Origin: Carettochelys insculpta
Taxonomy: Eukaryota; Chordata; Testudines; Carettochelyidae
DNA length: 64,000 bases
Reading direction: 5' to 3'
Assembly (NCBI RefSeq): GCF_033958435.1
Contig: NC_134138.1
Span: 177,986,798-178,050,797, forward strand
The notes beneath the pieces are model-generated. The model was not told the origin of the DNA. It did not search any database and was given only the letters and a program-made list of their open reading frames with translations. Positions 1 to 12,289 of the stretch are shown in pieces. Positions within the stretch are counted from its first letter, which is position 1; each line of letters begins with the position of its first letter. The position numbers were made by a program, and so were the translations under genes.

Positions 1-180
1 ATGTAAACATTTGTGATAATAATGTATATAATATAAAGTACTGTATACTTTGTGCAATGTGTTGAGAATGTCGGAAAATAACCAAATATTTAATTTTCAA
101 TTGTTTAACAGTTAGATTAAAGCTGCAATTAATTGCAATTAATTTTAATCATGATTAATTTTTGAGTTAATTGTGTAAGT
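1..180. other. AT-rich intronic sequence
   Basis: Runs of TTAATT-type sequence (about 120-180) lead into a truncated MITE. No coding or RNA feature is seen. Confidence 0.4.
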
Positions 181-433
181 TAATTGAAGAATACTAATGA
201 GGCGCTGACATGTGAAATGAAAAATGCTGCATTTTACTCGTGTGTGGCTTGGCTACACAGGGGTCCTTTTCGTTCGTGCATGGGTTGGCTACACAGGAGT
301 CCTATCAGCTGAAGTGCTGTGGCTGGCGGCATGCTAATGAGGTGCTGAATATCATTTCAGTGCCTCATTAGTATTCTTCTGTTTGGCCATTAGAATGGCC
401 ATTTCGAAATTTTGGCCAAGTGTGACCACAGCC
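181..433 (-). mobile_element. Foldback MITE, left end missing
   Basis: The right end (GGCCAAGTGTGACCACAGCC) is the reverse complement of the left end of the MITE at 8673. Internal landmarks are shared with that family: two inverted copies of the ACTAATGAGG...TGCTGAA block, the GGCTACACAGG segment and the TTTCGAAATTTTGGCC subterminal stretch. The left terminal repeat is absent and AT-rich sequence stands in its place. The copy cannot encode protein and is only a passive derivative. Confidence 0.6.
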
Positions 434-3060
434 TACCGCTTTATGGAACTGACCATCTATTATTATTGACTATCTATTTTCCACTACAGGAAATAATAAA
501 GTGACAGCAAAATGCTCTACAGTAAAATAGAGAGTCTTGCACACTGGAAGTTCCTCCCCACAACAGCAGAATTAAACCCATATTAAAAGGCTGCTTTCAA
601 TTCACTTCAATAACAGCCCACCCCCACTCAGATCCATTGTACTTACAAAGGAGAAGTACAGTTGGTTTTAAGTTTTTCTAAACAAGTCGTTCAAATGAGA
701 TCATTAAATATTAATGTGACTTTCAATTGATTTGCCCCACTGTATGCATAATGAGTGAATTTGTGATAATAGAGTTAAGTTACTATGACAGAAAACTTCA
801 AGAACAATTTGTCCAACTATTTCACTTTCTTATAACTTTACTATATTTTTGTGACTTCAATGAAACCAAACAGATTTTAGATGCTAGAAAGCCTAATGTT
901 CATGAAAGGAAGAGTCTGGAGAAGGCCTACTCATGGTCTAATCCTACTTGAATAAAAATCCAGCCATTTCCATGAAAGGAGAACTGGGCTCATTTTGATT
1001 ATAAGAGAAGTAATTTTTTTTCTTCTTCCCCCTCTGCTTTGTTTTCATGAGTTCTTTGCCTAAATGGTAACACATTTCCCCATTTAAATATCAACTTAAT
1101 TAGCAATTTTGTTTTAAAGTTTCTTATACTTGATACTTGTAATGATGTAAGCTTTCTTTATGTATGTAACTGTGTTTTTCCTCTTCTTAATGTAATATTA
1201 TAGACATTAACTACTTGGCGAACATACTAGTGCTGTATGCAACATGCAGGCCCAACACCTTTCCAATGTAAAGTATTCCAATGCAATGTATTAAAATGAT
1301 ACATAGAGTATATGAAGCAAACTTTCAAGAGAGGTATAGTGGATAAGTTATTGGACAAGCTTATCAGATATCATTACCAGTATAGAGGAAAAATACTGAA
1401 ATGAAAAGGTTATGCCTTGGTAACTTGTTCGAATCTTTTCAAGATAGTATTGAAATGGTAGACAAAGAGGGTCTTATCTGGATCACTGAAGTCTATTTCA
1501 AAACACTTGATATGGCTACATATCGAAAGCTAATGTCAAGAGTGTCTTGAGAAACAGAATAAGGATCACTCATGCATCTGAAAGCAATGCAACAATGCCA
1601 CGCTGAAAAATGGTGCCCAGAGGCAAATGGCTTAAATCAGCATTGAGATCCAAGGAAGAAAATGTCCCCATACTAGTGCATTGAAAGAAAGCAAAAATTC
1701 CTATATGATGCTATCTTGCAAATAATGAAGTCACATGGCGGAGGACTTGGATCATATAAGTGCCTAGTCTAACAGATGGCAATTGCATTCTGTGTACATT
1801 ACAGAATGTTAAAGTCAAGAACAAAGTGTATAAAAATTTAGCTGTGCAGTTGTTTTAGCACAGTGACTGGAATACGGCAAGACCAGGCAGTTTCTACAGT
1901 TCAATAGACGTGAACCTGGCAACTGAATTTACATTTTTGGGACAGCATTCTGGGAAATCCTCCACCTTCTGACTGCATAAAACAATATGCATTGTTCCTA
2001 CGAATTTGATTTCCATCTTGTCTTAGCACATAACGATGCATACATGCTCAAAAGAAATTAAACTACTCTGTTTTCTTTTGCATCTTCATCCTTTATAAAC
2101 AGCATTACAGCATTATTTGGTAATAGTCCAAAGCAATGAATTCTACAATAATGCTAATGCAGATTGTGGAATATTGCTGTAAAATACTGTAGTAATTTTA
2201 AGAATATATATAGAAGGGCTCCATCTCAAAAAGGAATTCTTCCTGTTTTAAGTGTATTAGCCTGACCCTGAAGTGAACGGTTAATGAGAATAGAAATTAC
2301 CTGCCATCCTCACTAAAATGAAGAAACTAGATCAACTCCTGCAGACTCAGAATTGCTATTTCTAAGTGCTTGGGCCTTTCTCTGTCTCTTATCACCACCC
2401 CTTTAGCACATGGATTTCCCCCTTTCTACCTGCTGCTACCTTTCAGTCACTCTTCCCAGAACAGGGCTCCCCAGGCCTTTCCCTCAGACCTAGTTAATTC
2501 TTCTCACGTTCTCTGAGGAACTGGAGCACTGGGCATTGCCCATAAATTCTAGATTCTAAAACAGGGTTCTCTGATTTTTGTAGCAGAGTAAATGGATTTT
2601 TTAAGGGGTGAAAATACAGAAACAGAGGCTTTTAGGATTATATTTTAGAACTACATTTTCAAGACAGCAGCCCCTCATTTTCAGGAACAACAGAGACTCA
2701 GAAAATTGGTGTGAAAAATTGCATGTCAGGCAGAAGTCTGGGTATTTGCAACCCTAACTACCTAATTTTGGATGAACATGTGATAACTAGTGGTGAATAT
2801 GCAGGCCCAAATTCAGGAATTTCTGTGTGGGGAAGGACTTGTAAATGTCATCACACTTTATTTTTTAAACATAAAGGAGTTCAAAATAATTGTGTGATAA
2901 ATATGCATAAGAGAAGTTAATGAAAAATTTGAGTGAAAACTGGTAAAATTATTTTGTTATAACATACAAAGAATGTATACAGTAATACAGAAGGTTTTAT
3001 AAAAATTACTTTCTAGGATCTTGCTGTAATATGCTAAGTGAAAAACAATATTCAAAATAT
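434..3060. other. Intronic sequence without recognised features
   Basis: About 2.6 kb of AT-rich DNA. Open frames here are short, and none shows a known domain or paired splice signals. I see no repeat family I can name. Confidence 0.5.
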
Positions 3061-3101
3061 TGGTCCCCCTTCCTTTCCTGTTGCTAGAAACCAAAGACAA
3101 A

Positions 3102-3188
3102 CTGGGAAATGTAGTTCTTTCCCTGCCCCAGATCCTGCTGTTTAGGAAGGAGGTGGACAAGGAACTACAGCTCCCAAGCTGCCTTGGG
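3102..3188. promoter_or_regulatory. Inverted pair of ZNF143/Staf-like motifs
   Basis: On the minus strand 3115-3102 reads ACTACATTTCCCAG. On the plus strand 3164-3188 begins ACTACAGCTCCCAA and runs on as GCTGCCTTGGG. Both resemble the ZNF143 (Staf) binding consensus, ACTACA followed by a TCCCAG core and ATGC. The two sites face each other about 50 bp apart and form the arms of an imperfect inverted repeat. The motif is often spread by old repeats, so this may be a transposon relic and not an active promoter or loop anchor. Confidence 0.4.
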
Positions 3189-3249
3189 TTCCTCCTCCCA
3201 TACAGCACATCCGGAAAGAAGAGAGAGAAACTGGAAATATGGGCCTAAT

Positions 3250-4550
3250 ACACAGGGATTTGTGACTCCAAGTAATTTTTGTAAGAAAAAATCCATTCAA
3301 TTTTATGAAGTTCAATAAGAGTCTGCAGAAGGGAAGGCTCCCTAAATGTTAACGCAATTCAGTAAAGAATGCAAACATTTTTGTAAAGATGAGAGTCATC
3401 CCATTTGAAGTCATCTGCTTAAAGCTAAGCAGGTTATTTGCTGAATCATCACCTATATGAATAACACACTCAATACTTTTATAAAGTGTCTAGTATAAAA
3501 CATAATTAATAAGATAAAACATTAACATATTGTCAGTTTGCTGAGAATTCAGCAGTAGTGCCCCTTCAAAGCGAGAAGACGTTAACAGAGAATGCAGACT
3601 GATTTTTGCCAGAATACTTAAGGGAATGAAGACATGCTTAGGTACCATAGAGATGTCCATGAAATAAGAAGTTTGATGTATTTGCTGTAGGACTTGATGC
3701 AGATTTTTTCCCCCTAATCTTTCAGATGAAGATGGTGAATTTAAAAATACGTCATAGTGGTCATAATTTCACTCAGAGCTCACCAGCAGTGCACAGCTTA
3801 AAAGATTCTGATATAATGCACTAAACTCTTGGACATCTATGGTTTCAAGCAAGGCATGTAAGAACATTAACAGAAAAGTGGAACGTGTAACAGACTGCAA
3901 TTACAAGTCTGTAAATTAGAATATAACATTAAAGGAAGGGTACATATGATGGCCTTTCATTTGTTTGGTTTCAGGTGAATAGTTTGTTGTGGCAAATTGT
4001 ACCAAACGGCCCATTCACGGAAAAAAGGCAAATATCATATTTATACATGTGCATGTGTGTGAGCTTATGGACTTTCTCAAAACCTGAGGAACCCAGGCAT
4101 CCATGACTCTCTGCTCCAGTATGGCCATGGAACAAGTCATTACTCTTGGACGCCACACAGCTCTTATTTTAACTTGGCAGATCTTGTGTATCTGAATAAA
4201 ACATTTTCTACTGCTAGCTTCTCAGCTCTGAATGACAGGCAACAATTGATATTTACAAAAAAGAAATGAATAAAAACAGTAACTGCCAGAAATGTAGCAG
4301 TAATGACAGTAAGTGTGGCAATAGAGAGCCCAGACATAGAATTAAAATACATAAAAATATTGTTCTGCATGGGTTCTGTGTGGAACACTGGCAATATAAT
4401 CCAAAAATGAAAACTAATATTTTCATATGCTGTTGCAATTTCATCAAAGTGACACAGTTATTCAAAAATCTAAAATTTGACATGGTTTCTGTTAAATATA
4501 AGTATTTTATAGTGTTAAACAGAGCACTGCTTAAATTGCAATGTTTTATG
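3250..4550. other. Intronic sequence without recognised features
   Basis: AT-rich. Overlapping open frames at 4164-4583 on both strands have no domain-like composition and are taken as chance. Confidence 0.45.
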
Positions 4551-4762
4551 TTCGGAACCCTCACAAATGTTGATTTTTCGTGAATATGGCAGTGCCTGGG
4601 GCTCTGCGGGAAGCAGAGTCTGCTGGCATTCCTGCCTGGAGCTCCAGGGGAAGTGGTGGCTGCCGGTGCTCCTGCCCAGGGCCCCGGGAGAAGTGGCTGC
4701 TTGGCTGCTCACAAATAATTGGAGTCGTGAACATTAAGTTCGTGAATCCTGAGACCCTACTG
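4550..4762 (-). mobile_element. Partial TA-flanked DNA element with a GC-rich minisatellite core
   Basis: The right edge, read on the minus strand, begins CAGTAGGGTCTCAGG next to a TA, as in Tc1/mariner (Tigger-like) ends. The matching left end was not found. The core (4583-4705) is strikingly GC-rich for this region. It consists of about three degenerate 39-bp units, each holding a CCTGCC...GAAGTGG...TGCTGGC-like pattern. No protein can be supported. Confidence 0.4.
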
Positions 4763-6238
4763 TAACCATTTGTTACATCAAAAATTCAAGGTTCATTTTT
4801 TTTCTGCATGAAAGCACTCATGTGAAATTCAATGGAAAACAGTTAAATTTCTGGTGGTATGAACCTTGTCCAACACAAAACAGGAAATATTTGTCATGTG
4901 TGTGTGGTAACTGTAAGCTACTCTTTAGTATTCTACGCTACATTGAAAAATTGTCTCAGCTTGGTCATTTAAATCCTAATACTATGTCAGTTAAGACAAG
5001 GGACATAGGATCAGATCCATGCTAAAATAATGGAGAATATTGACAAACAATTGTAGCCAATTTTTGTGATCACAAAGAATAAATAAATAAAGATAAGTTA
5101 ATATTTTGAAAATATTTTGTCACTGCTCATCTGAGGAACAAAATCAGGTGAGAAATAAATAGCATATTTTACTTTTCTTAAAAAGTAGTCCAAAAAAACT
5201 GGACGTGGAACTTCTAGGTCAAGATTAATAAATAATCAGAGGGTAGGGTGAACCGGGGAGAAATACATTTTTTTATATATTATGTACCAATGGGTCTGCA
5301 CCTTAGAGTTCTGTTGATTGCATTTTCCATTATTAAATTATTCTCAAAGTTAAGGTCTTTGCGTAAGATTGAACATATGTTTGCTCAGTGTGCGTAAAGA
5401 AAAATATTTCTGTAATAACATTTTATCTCACCACTTTTTAAATAAATATAATTTGCATAGCTGATTTTACCCTTTTCTTTTTCTTATTCTTCCCCAGTTT
5501 CCATAGTACTGACTTCAGAGCTAATTTTTGTGAGCTACTGGGAAAAAACAAGTCTCGGGTGTGCATAACAGTGGTTGTTGGTTTTGTATACAGTAATAAA
5601 GGTTTTATAGAAATCACCTTCTGGGATTTTGTGCTTGGTATTTGGTTAGAATCCAGTGATAAGTTTTTAAATAATATACCTGTCAGAGAGAAGATGAATT
5701 AGTATTTTGTCTCTGATCATGCTGAATCTCCAGATGTTTGTGGAAGTCTGGACCACAGTTATTTTCCTTTCAAAAACAGTGAGAATTTTTGAACTAGAAG
5801 GAGAAGTTCTCATTTTCAGCTAATGACCTGAAACTTGGGGTGAATTCCTATTCCCTTCCCTCTCATCTTCCAATTGGAAGCAATAACACCAGCATAAGGA
5901 AGAGAAAGAATAAGAGATGAATTTCTCTACCAAAAAGTGATAAAGGAAAGTTCAACAAAGCTGAAAAAATAGGGCTCTGCAGGAAAACAAGATAGGATCT
6001 GTGGCTATATGAAAACAAAGAGTAGACTCATAATTAAAAATTATGTTTTCTTTCATTAGCACACATTTACCATGCATAACACTAGGGCCCGTGTCATATG
6101 TTAGCCTCTTTCAGATGATAATTGCAGAAGAAATAAATTATAGGCTCCATAAAGGATGGGAAAAGATGCACTGGCACGTAGGCTAAGAAGACAACCAGAG
6201 TGTCATCCAGGAGGGAAGCTCTTGGAATGCCAATATGA
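4763..6238. other. Intronic sequence without recognised features
   Basis: AT-rich DNA with no domain-bearing frame and no repeat I can name. Confidence 0.45.
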
Positions 6239-6243
6239 CATAG

Positions 6244-6689
6244 TGTAGCCAACCAGGCTCGGGTTCCCCAGAGATGAGGCTGCACCCAGAAGGCGAGTGC
6301 TATCTTTGGTTTATTGAAAGCGCGTGACACCCGCGGCGGGAGCCACGGAGATGCCGCAGTCACCTGTGGGGGAAGACCTGACGCGCCAGAGCTTCGCTAG
6401 AGGAGAGAGGCTCAGTAACAGGCCTTCTAACACTAGCTAATAAAGCTGAGCTTATTAACATAAGATTGCCTAAAATTGCCTATGCATTCCTTATCACTAT
6501 TTTTTGTGGCCTACTGCCAGCGTAGCCTTGAAATTTTGGCAAGCGCGGCTTGCTCTGCAGCTGTTCTCATGGCAGTTATTTTGCAGCTTTTCACCTTGCA
6601 CAGACTGGTCTGTTTAAATTCTCCTAAGGATTCACAGAGGGGTTGATCTGCTCTCATGAGACCGTTACAAACTCTTCTCACACCCTACA
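6244..6689 (-). repeat. Solo LTR of an endogenous retrovirus-type element
   Basis: Read on the minus strand, this 446-bp block starts TGTAGGGTGTGAG and ends GGTTGGCTACA, giving TG...CA ends with a TGTAG/CTACA short inverted repeat. A perfect 5-bp target duplication, CATAG, sits outside both edges (6239-6243 and 6690-6694). An AATAAA polyadenylation signal (minus strand, 6315-6310) lies in a GC-richer R/U5-like stretch, as expected for an LTR. No gag, pol or env sequence flanks it, so it is a solo LTR left by recombination between two LTRs. The viral genus cannot be told from the LTR alone. Confidence 0.75.
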
Positions 6690-6694
6690 CATAG

Positions 6695-8353
6695 TATTAG
6701 AGAAATTTACTGCCAAAAGCACTCTTGATAGCAGTCTCCAGCTTTGCTGACTGCTCACTCTCTGGAAAGTTGTTTCCAGAGCTCTCATAAGTCTATTATT
6801 TCTAAATTGCCTTACCATGTTTTCTGCAAGAAGAAAGGCATTAAAGCACAGCACAGGTATATATGTGAGTGTGAAGTAGGATTAAGGAATGAGGTTCTTG
6901 TCAGTTTAGCAGCTGCTTACTAGTGCTAAGTTGCAGTTCTGCTTGATTTATGGAAGCCTTAGGATTGCTAGCATAAGTGTCAGTCACTTGAAGAGGCATT
7001 GAATGGCCTCCCTACAGCATCAAACTGGAACAGCCGTCTCTTCATTATATTCATACTCGATTGTGCAAGTGAAAAAAAGTAACAGCCATGTCTGATAAGT
7101 TCTGTGCTAATTACTGTATCAATATGGAGAACAAAGTACCTTTCAGGAAGTGATTATTGCCTCTGACAATCATGAATCTGGACTGAACTTATAAAAGATG
7201 TGTGTTTGCTACAATCAGGCCATAGTGGACAATTTAAATGCCAGTTTTCTACAACCCCCAAATCTGTCAGAGTTTCAAGGGGGTTATCTATGAGGTTGTG
7301 TGAGGAGTGGATTATGGCCTTTCTAAAGATTTATGGGTAAGAAAAATTGAACACAACATTGCACAATGGTTGTAGAAAGATATGATATTTTAAGTATTGT
7401 TACATTATTCTTATTCTTATTAATGTCAACTTCTTTCGTTTTGTTTTTTATGAAGAGCAAATACCTCATGCAAATCTGTTTATTTGCAAATGGAGGGCTC
7501 TGTATTAGAGTTCAGGCAACTGAACAGACAACGGGTATGGGTCTATACACCAAATTATGTACATTCTTTATGCACCACAAATCAATCAATTAATCAGTCT
7601 CTGTCTCTCTCTCTAATGGTTTATTGCACTGACTTTAAAGAGCGAGCCTGATGTAACAGAGCAGAATTTGGTATTAGTAGGTTCAGGCTTTGTTCCAGTT
7701 TTCTGTCTCATATATTTATACACTTGTCTATTGTGAGAAGAGTGAAAAATATAGCACTAATGCATACAAAATATACTACAGACTACATATAAGTTTTTCC
7801 TATATGCTCTGTGGAGATGAGATTTTTGCCTGGGTACCCTGAGACACATTTGCAACTAAATTTGAAAAATAAATAAATAGCTCCAGTGAATCCGAACATT
7901 CTTTGCCAGAAGCATCTGTCATTATTCTAAAGTCAAGGAGTGAAGAATGCAGACATTGATTAATGATGGATAATCCTCACTTGTGCCTCTAGGAAGTACT
8001 ATTAAATCAGAAAGTGCCAACATTTTACCGTAAAAGGAAAGTTCTCAAGACATCACAGTACTTCAGTAGCATTCTAAATTTATTTCCATTGGTCAGTGGT
8101 TCCACTCTAGTATATATGATAGTATCTGTGTCTCAGGCTTTTCTAACGTTTAGTCTAATTGGACTCCACCTTCTTGGCTTTTAATGAGGATTCTCCATGT
8201 TGCGCCTTGGCATACTGCTCTTCCTTGTCTTCAGTTCTGAGTGTTCAAAGCCCAAGCGCAGTGCCAGAGACAGGGCACAGAGCTTGGTCTAAGCAAGAAC
8301 ACTAAGCCTAACCTCCTGTAATTCCAGGGTCAGGAAATCTGTTACAGCTTAAA
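6695..8353. other. Intronic sequence without recognised features
   Basis: AT-rich DNA with no feature I can support. Confidence 0.45.
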
Positions 8354-8580
8354 GGCTGTGGCCACACTTAGCCTAAACTTTGAAATGGCCATGCTAATGG
8401 CCAAATCAAAGAATACTAATGAGGCACTGAACTGAATATTCAGCATCTCATTAGCAGTCACATGCTGCTGGCCGTGTTGTTTCGAAAGCGCTGCTTTCGA
8501 ATGCACGTGGCTCGGCACGGCTACACGAGGGTCCTTTTCGAAAGGACCCCGCACATTTCAAAATCTCCTTATTCCTCTTG
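8354..8580 (+). mobile_element. Foldback MITE, right half missing
   Basis: It starts GGCTGTGGCCACACTTAGCC and runs through ACTAATGAGGCACTGAA, CTCATTAGC and GGACCCCGCACATTTC, matching the left two thirds of the MITE at 8673. It stops after the CTCCTTATTCCTC stretch with no right terminal repeat. Confidence 0.65.
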
Positions 8581-8614
8581 ATGTTTGTTCAATAGGGAAG
8601 AGGTAGCATGTAGC

Positions 8615-9094
8615 AAAATCAGGCTGTATCCTTGCACTGGTCAACACTTCTAAATCATTTTATGTACGCAGTGGCTGTGGTCACACTTGACCAAAACTTC
8701 GAAATGGCCATGCTAATGGTCAAATCAAAGAATACTAATGAGGTGCTGAACTGAATATTCAGCACCTCATTAGCATTCTCATGTTGCCAGCAGCAGCACT
8801 TCACAAGTGTGGCTTTCAAACGTGCACAGTTTGGCGCAGCTACACGGGGGCCTTTTTCAAAAGGACCCCGCACATTTCAAAATCCCCTTATTCCTTTCGA
8901 AGCACTGCGGCCGGCAGCATGCAAATGCTAATGAGGCACTGGATAGTCAATTGAATATTCAGCACCTCATTAGTATTCTTCAATTTGGCTGTTAGCATGG
9001 CCATTTCCAAGTTTTGGCCAAGTGTGGGCCACAGCCACTGTGCATATAAAATGATTTAGAAGTGTTGACCAGTGCAAGTATACAGCCTTATTTT
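8615..9094. repeat. Large inverted repeat: MITE plus inverted flanking DNA
   Basis: The MITE at 8673-9036 is bordered by 8615-8672 on the left and 9037-9094 on the right. These two flanks are inverted copies of each other: GCACTGGTCAACACTTC is on the plus strand at left and on the minus strand at right, and the match covers about 55 bp with few differences. A plain MITE insertion would give short direct repeats, not inverted flanks. Confidence 0.75.
8673..9036 (+). mobile_element. Full-length foldback MITE, about 364 bp
   Basis: The ends are GGCTGTGGTCACACTTG and the inverse of GGCTGTGGCCCACACTTGG. Long inverted arms each hold the CTAATGAGGTGCTGAAT block. The middle has GGACCCCGCACATTTC and CCCCTTATTCC, shared with copies at 8354 and 45980. 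No 3-bp direct target duplication is present; AGT on the left meets ACT on the right, in line with the inverted flanks. Non-coding and Harbinger-like by its ends. Confidence 0.7.
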
Positions 9095-10034
9095 TTCCCT
9101 TAAATCTGCACGGGTACCAGAAACCGTTGTTACCAGTGTGGTAGTTGTCATTCATTATAAAATGGCTCCTTGAGAATACATATGTCTACTTATTTCATTA
9201 TTAAATGTGTGGCTGAGCACAGGGTAAGCTGTACAAGTAAAACTTTATTAAAACCTACTCCATCCACATGGCTGAGATGCTTTGACCCTAGTTCCTTGTG
9301 TTGCTTTTTTTTTTTTTTATTCCAGGTGCTCCCTGTTTACTACATGGGACTTGGGTCCTTCCACTCCAAGTTCCAGTAATCATGCTACATCTTCCCTATT
9401 TTACAAACATTTTACTATAAACATGTAATACAGTATAGGTCTGGGGGCACTGCTGAGAGTATCTATTCAGGGTGAATGGCTTAAAGACTGGGTTACTTAC
9501 AGCCCAAGACTGGAGGTTCTCCACTATGAGCACTTGTATTCACCACACTAAGTAGCAAGAAGTCATACAAGCAATTTCCGTAGATATACCAGTTTCTTTG
9601 TGCCACCACTAGTACCACAACTTATACAGATGACAGGCTATTAAAACCAATCTTGCCAAATCAAAAAAGGTTCTTCTGATCACAAAAAACCAGCCACATT
9701 CCCAGGTCAATTCATAACTGAGACCTTACTCCAAAAATCTTTGGAATTTAAAATCTAAAGATTTATTCATAAAAGAAAGGATGAGAGTTAGAATTGCTAA
9801 AGTACCCAAATACACATACCAGTTGCAAAGTTATTGGTGCAGCTTGCAGCAGAAGGCAAAGTTTGTTTCTCAGATTTCAGAGCTTCAGGGGCTTTCATAC
9901 TACGTTTCATGGCTCATTCTGCCATTTGCTAGACTGGAGAGGACTTACCCCCTGGACTGCTTTGCGCATGAGTCTGACCTGCTTCTGGGCTAACTCTTAG
10001 CATTACCAATTTTTCTGGTATCCCCTGAATAACA
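9095..10034. other. Intronic sequence; T run at about 9305-9319
   Basis: No gene or repeat family recognised apart from the short poly-T tract. Confidence 0.45.
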
Positions 10035-11045
10035 GGCTGAGTCTATATTATGAGATAAAGTCAAATTTATTAATATTGATTTTTGTAAATCTGGAATTTA
10101 TAAGTTCAATTTTGACTACTCTCACCTCCTCATGTGCTCTCACAAAGTTGACATTGCCACAACACAAAACTGGTAAACATTGACTTTTGCAGCAGTGCAT
10201 TGTGGGAACCTATCCCACAGTTCCCCCATCCCTGTAGCATTCTGGGCATGCTTGCTGGTCTTTCACATCATCTTCCCACATTGCGTTTTCCTCATTCCCT
10301 CCTGTGATAAGCAAATGCCCATTTTTCCCATTAAAAAGAAGGAAAAGTAGGCATCCACAGAGGGAAAAGTTAACAGAAACCTCTTTCTTCTGTAACTGAA
10401 TTCTCAACTGCCCCCCCCCTTTCCTGATTGCATCCGATCCCTGAAAACACAGGGATAACATAGGGACCCTGAAAAGCTTGAAGAAACAGATTTGGAAAAA
10501 AAAAAAAAAAGGAGTTGCTGAGGGGAAGGTATTTGGCTTTCCAGTGCACTATAAGGCTTCTGTGCACAGGCTGTTCTCAACTGGCCATCCACTGATTGTC
10601 CCCACTCCCGTGATTGAATTCAGTCCCTGAAAATAACACAGGGACAGACTGCATTCTCAACTGGCCCTCCACCCAGTCTTCCCTGCGTGAAGGGGTGCAA
10701 AGTTAGAAGAAAGAGTATAGAAAAGTCTAGGAAAAAAGGTTTTTGTCTCCCTCTTCACTACACAGACATTGCTACATGGAGGATGAAAGTGAAATCTCAT
10801 ATACTGGACTTATAACAGAAACAGGTATCTCAGCTAGCCCTTGACCCCGTGTTCATGGGGTGAAGGGCGGGGGTTCAAGCATGAAGAACAATAGGAAATA
10901 TTAGGAAAGTTATTTTAGAACAGAAATATCAAAGCAGCAGGTGTCTGCAATGGGCAGCAAGCCCCCAAAAATATTTTTGGCAGGGGGGACTGTGGTCTGC
11001 AGCTTATGAGGTGGTTGAAATATTGAAGTAGTTGATGTAGTCCCC

Positions 11046-11340
11046 GCAAATACCTTAGCCACAGGGGGAGACTTTCCCCCGGCAGCAGCAAGCTTCACGG
11101 TTCACTGCTAGAGGCAAGGGGGGTTCGGTGGAGGGCCAGCTGAAGTAATCCCCACCAAATATCTTAGCTGCCAGAAGAGACATCCCCCGCAGTGGCAGCA
11201 AGCCTGAATATTTTAGCTGCTGGGGGGAGACATAAAGGCCCTGAAAATATTTTTGGTGGGGGGCCAGTTGAAGCAGTCCCACCTAAATATCTTAGCCACC
11301 GGGGGAGACTTGCCCCCGTTGCAGCAAGCCCCCAAAAATC
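11046..11340. repeat. Degenerate minisatellite inside the 2-kb element
   Basis: Four units share the pattern AATATCTTAGCC...GGGGGAGAC...CCCCC...GCAGCAAGC, starting near 11047, 11157, 11208 and 11285. Between units lie AAAAATATTTTTGG and GGGCCAGTTGAAG segments that also recur. The related copy at 52230-52400 shows the same TGCTGCTG/AGTCTCCCCC theme in reverse. Confidence 0.6.
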
Positions 11341-11801
11341 TTTCACACCCAGGACATGGTGCTGCCTGGCAGCATTGTCAGCACCAAACATCAGGCACAT
11401 ACTTTTATTGGGTCAGGGGCTACCCACGTGATGTGGCTGAGTTCAGGAAAGACCCCAGTTTCATGATGCCTGCAGAGAAGGGTGGGGAGTTTCTGCACAA
11501 ATGTAAATCACTGAGAACTTCTGCAAGTAAGACCCCCCACGACAGCTTCGCAGCCACATGGAGCAGCAGCTGGTGCCAATGCGGCACAGAAAAAAATAAC
11601 AAGTATAGAGACAGAACCACGAACTCCCTGCAGGGGCTATTTGTAATGGGTAGATGTGCCCACCGCACTGATAGCAAAGGAAAAAGTAATTTCTCAGACT
11701 CTCATACATACTTGACCTCACAGCCACAGGCTTCCTGGTCCCCATTTGAAATTCATGGTGCTCCTGTTACCTGGAGAGCAGCAGCCAGAGCGGAACACTG
11801 A
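11253..11801 (+). other. 182-codon open frame of unknown meaning, shared with the 51.5-kb element
   Basis: I do not recognise the product. Its middle part (KDPSFMMPAEKGGEF, HKCKSLR, NSLQGLF) is echoed in the same relative frame by the reverse-strand frame at 51846-52367 (KDPDFVVPVGQG, HKCKPLR, NSLQGLF). The N-terminal third is translated minisatellite and is unlikely to be real coding sequence. Either this is a relic of an element-encoded or captured host exon, or the similarity only reflects common descent of the DNA. No splice sites or start context decide it. Confidence 0.3.
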
Positions 11802-12289
11802 GGGGCATTGTGGGTTACAGAGGGGACACCTCTGGAGGCTGACAAATTCGATTTTAAGATGTGGCACTTCCACACTGGCCTTTAGTAGAACTTTTGAATT
11901 TCAGCTTGACTCTATATCCGTCAGATAACAATGATATTGTAATGTCAATATTAGTGCTCCCTAAATTGAGCTAATGGTATTTACAGTGAAGACAGTCACA
12001 TGGTAATATCTAGCTAATTGCCTTAAATGCCAATTTATCTCGTAGTGTGGACACAGTCACAGTTTCTCTACAGAATATGGGCTCTCTAACTCCAAATTCA
12101 TGTATATCTCAGTGTTTCAGAAAAGAGGCACGCTCCTGTCTCAGTGCATGGCAGCTGCTCCTGTACTTTACTTAACATCATGCTAATTTAAGAGTAGCAT
12201 CTTGGGGTTCCAGTTAGGTTGAGTGTCCCTGGGCTCACTGATGTGGGTGAGGGTGGCAAAGGAGGTAGTTGCTTCAGAGTCTGGAGATT

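Larger units (their letters stand above)
10035..12058 (-). mobile_element. 2.0-kb Harbinger-type element (family 2, copy 1)
   Basis: The left end reads GGCTGAGTCTATATTATGAG. The right end, reversed, reads GACTGTGTCCACACTACGAG, and both continue with ATAAA. A 3-bp target duplication ACA lies at 10032-10034 and 12059-12061. The inside aligns in reverse with the element at 51518-53076, for example the CATTCTGGGCATGCTTGCTGG and GGAATTTATAAGTT stretches. No transposase domain is visible, so the copy is probably non-autonomous. It holds a minisatellite (11046-11340) and a 182-codon open frame (11253-11801). Confidence 0.7.

Noticed and set aside
4164..4583. Overlapping frames of about 100 codons on both strands
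   Set aside because: AT-rich chance frames without domain, splice pairing or conservation signal.
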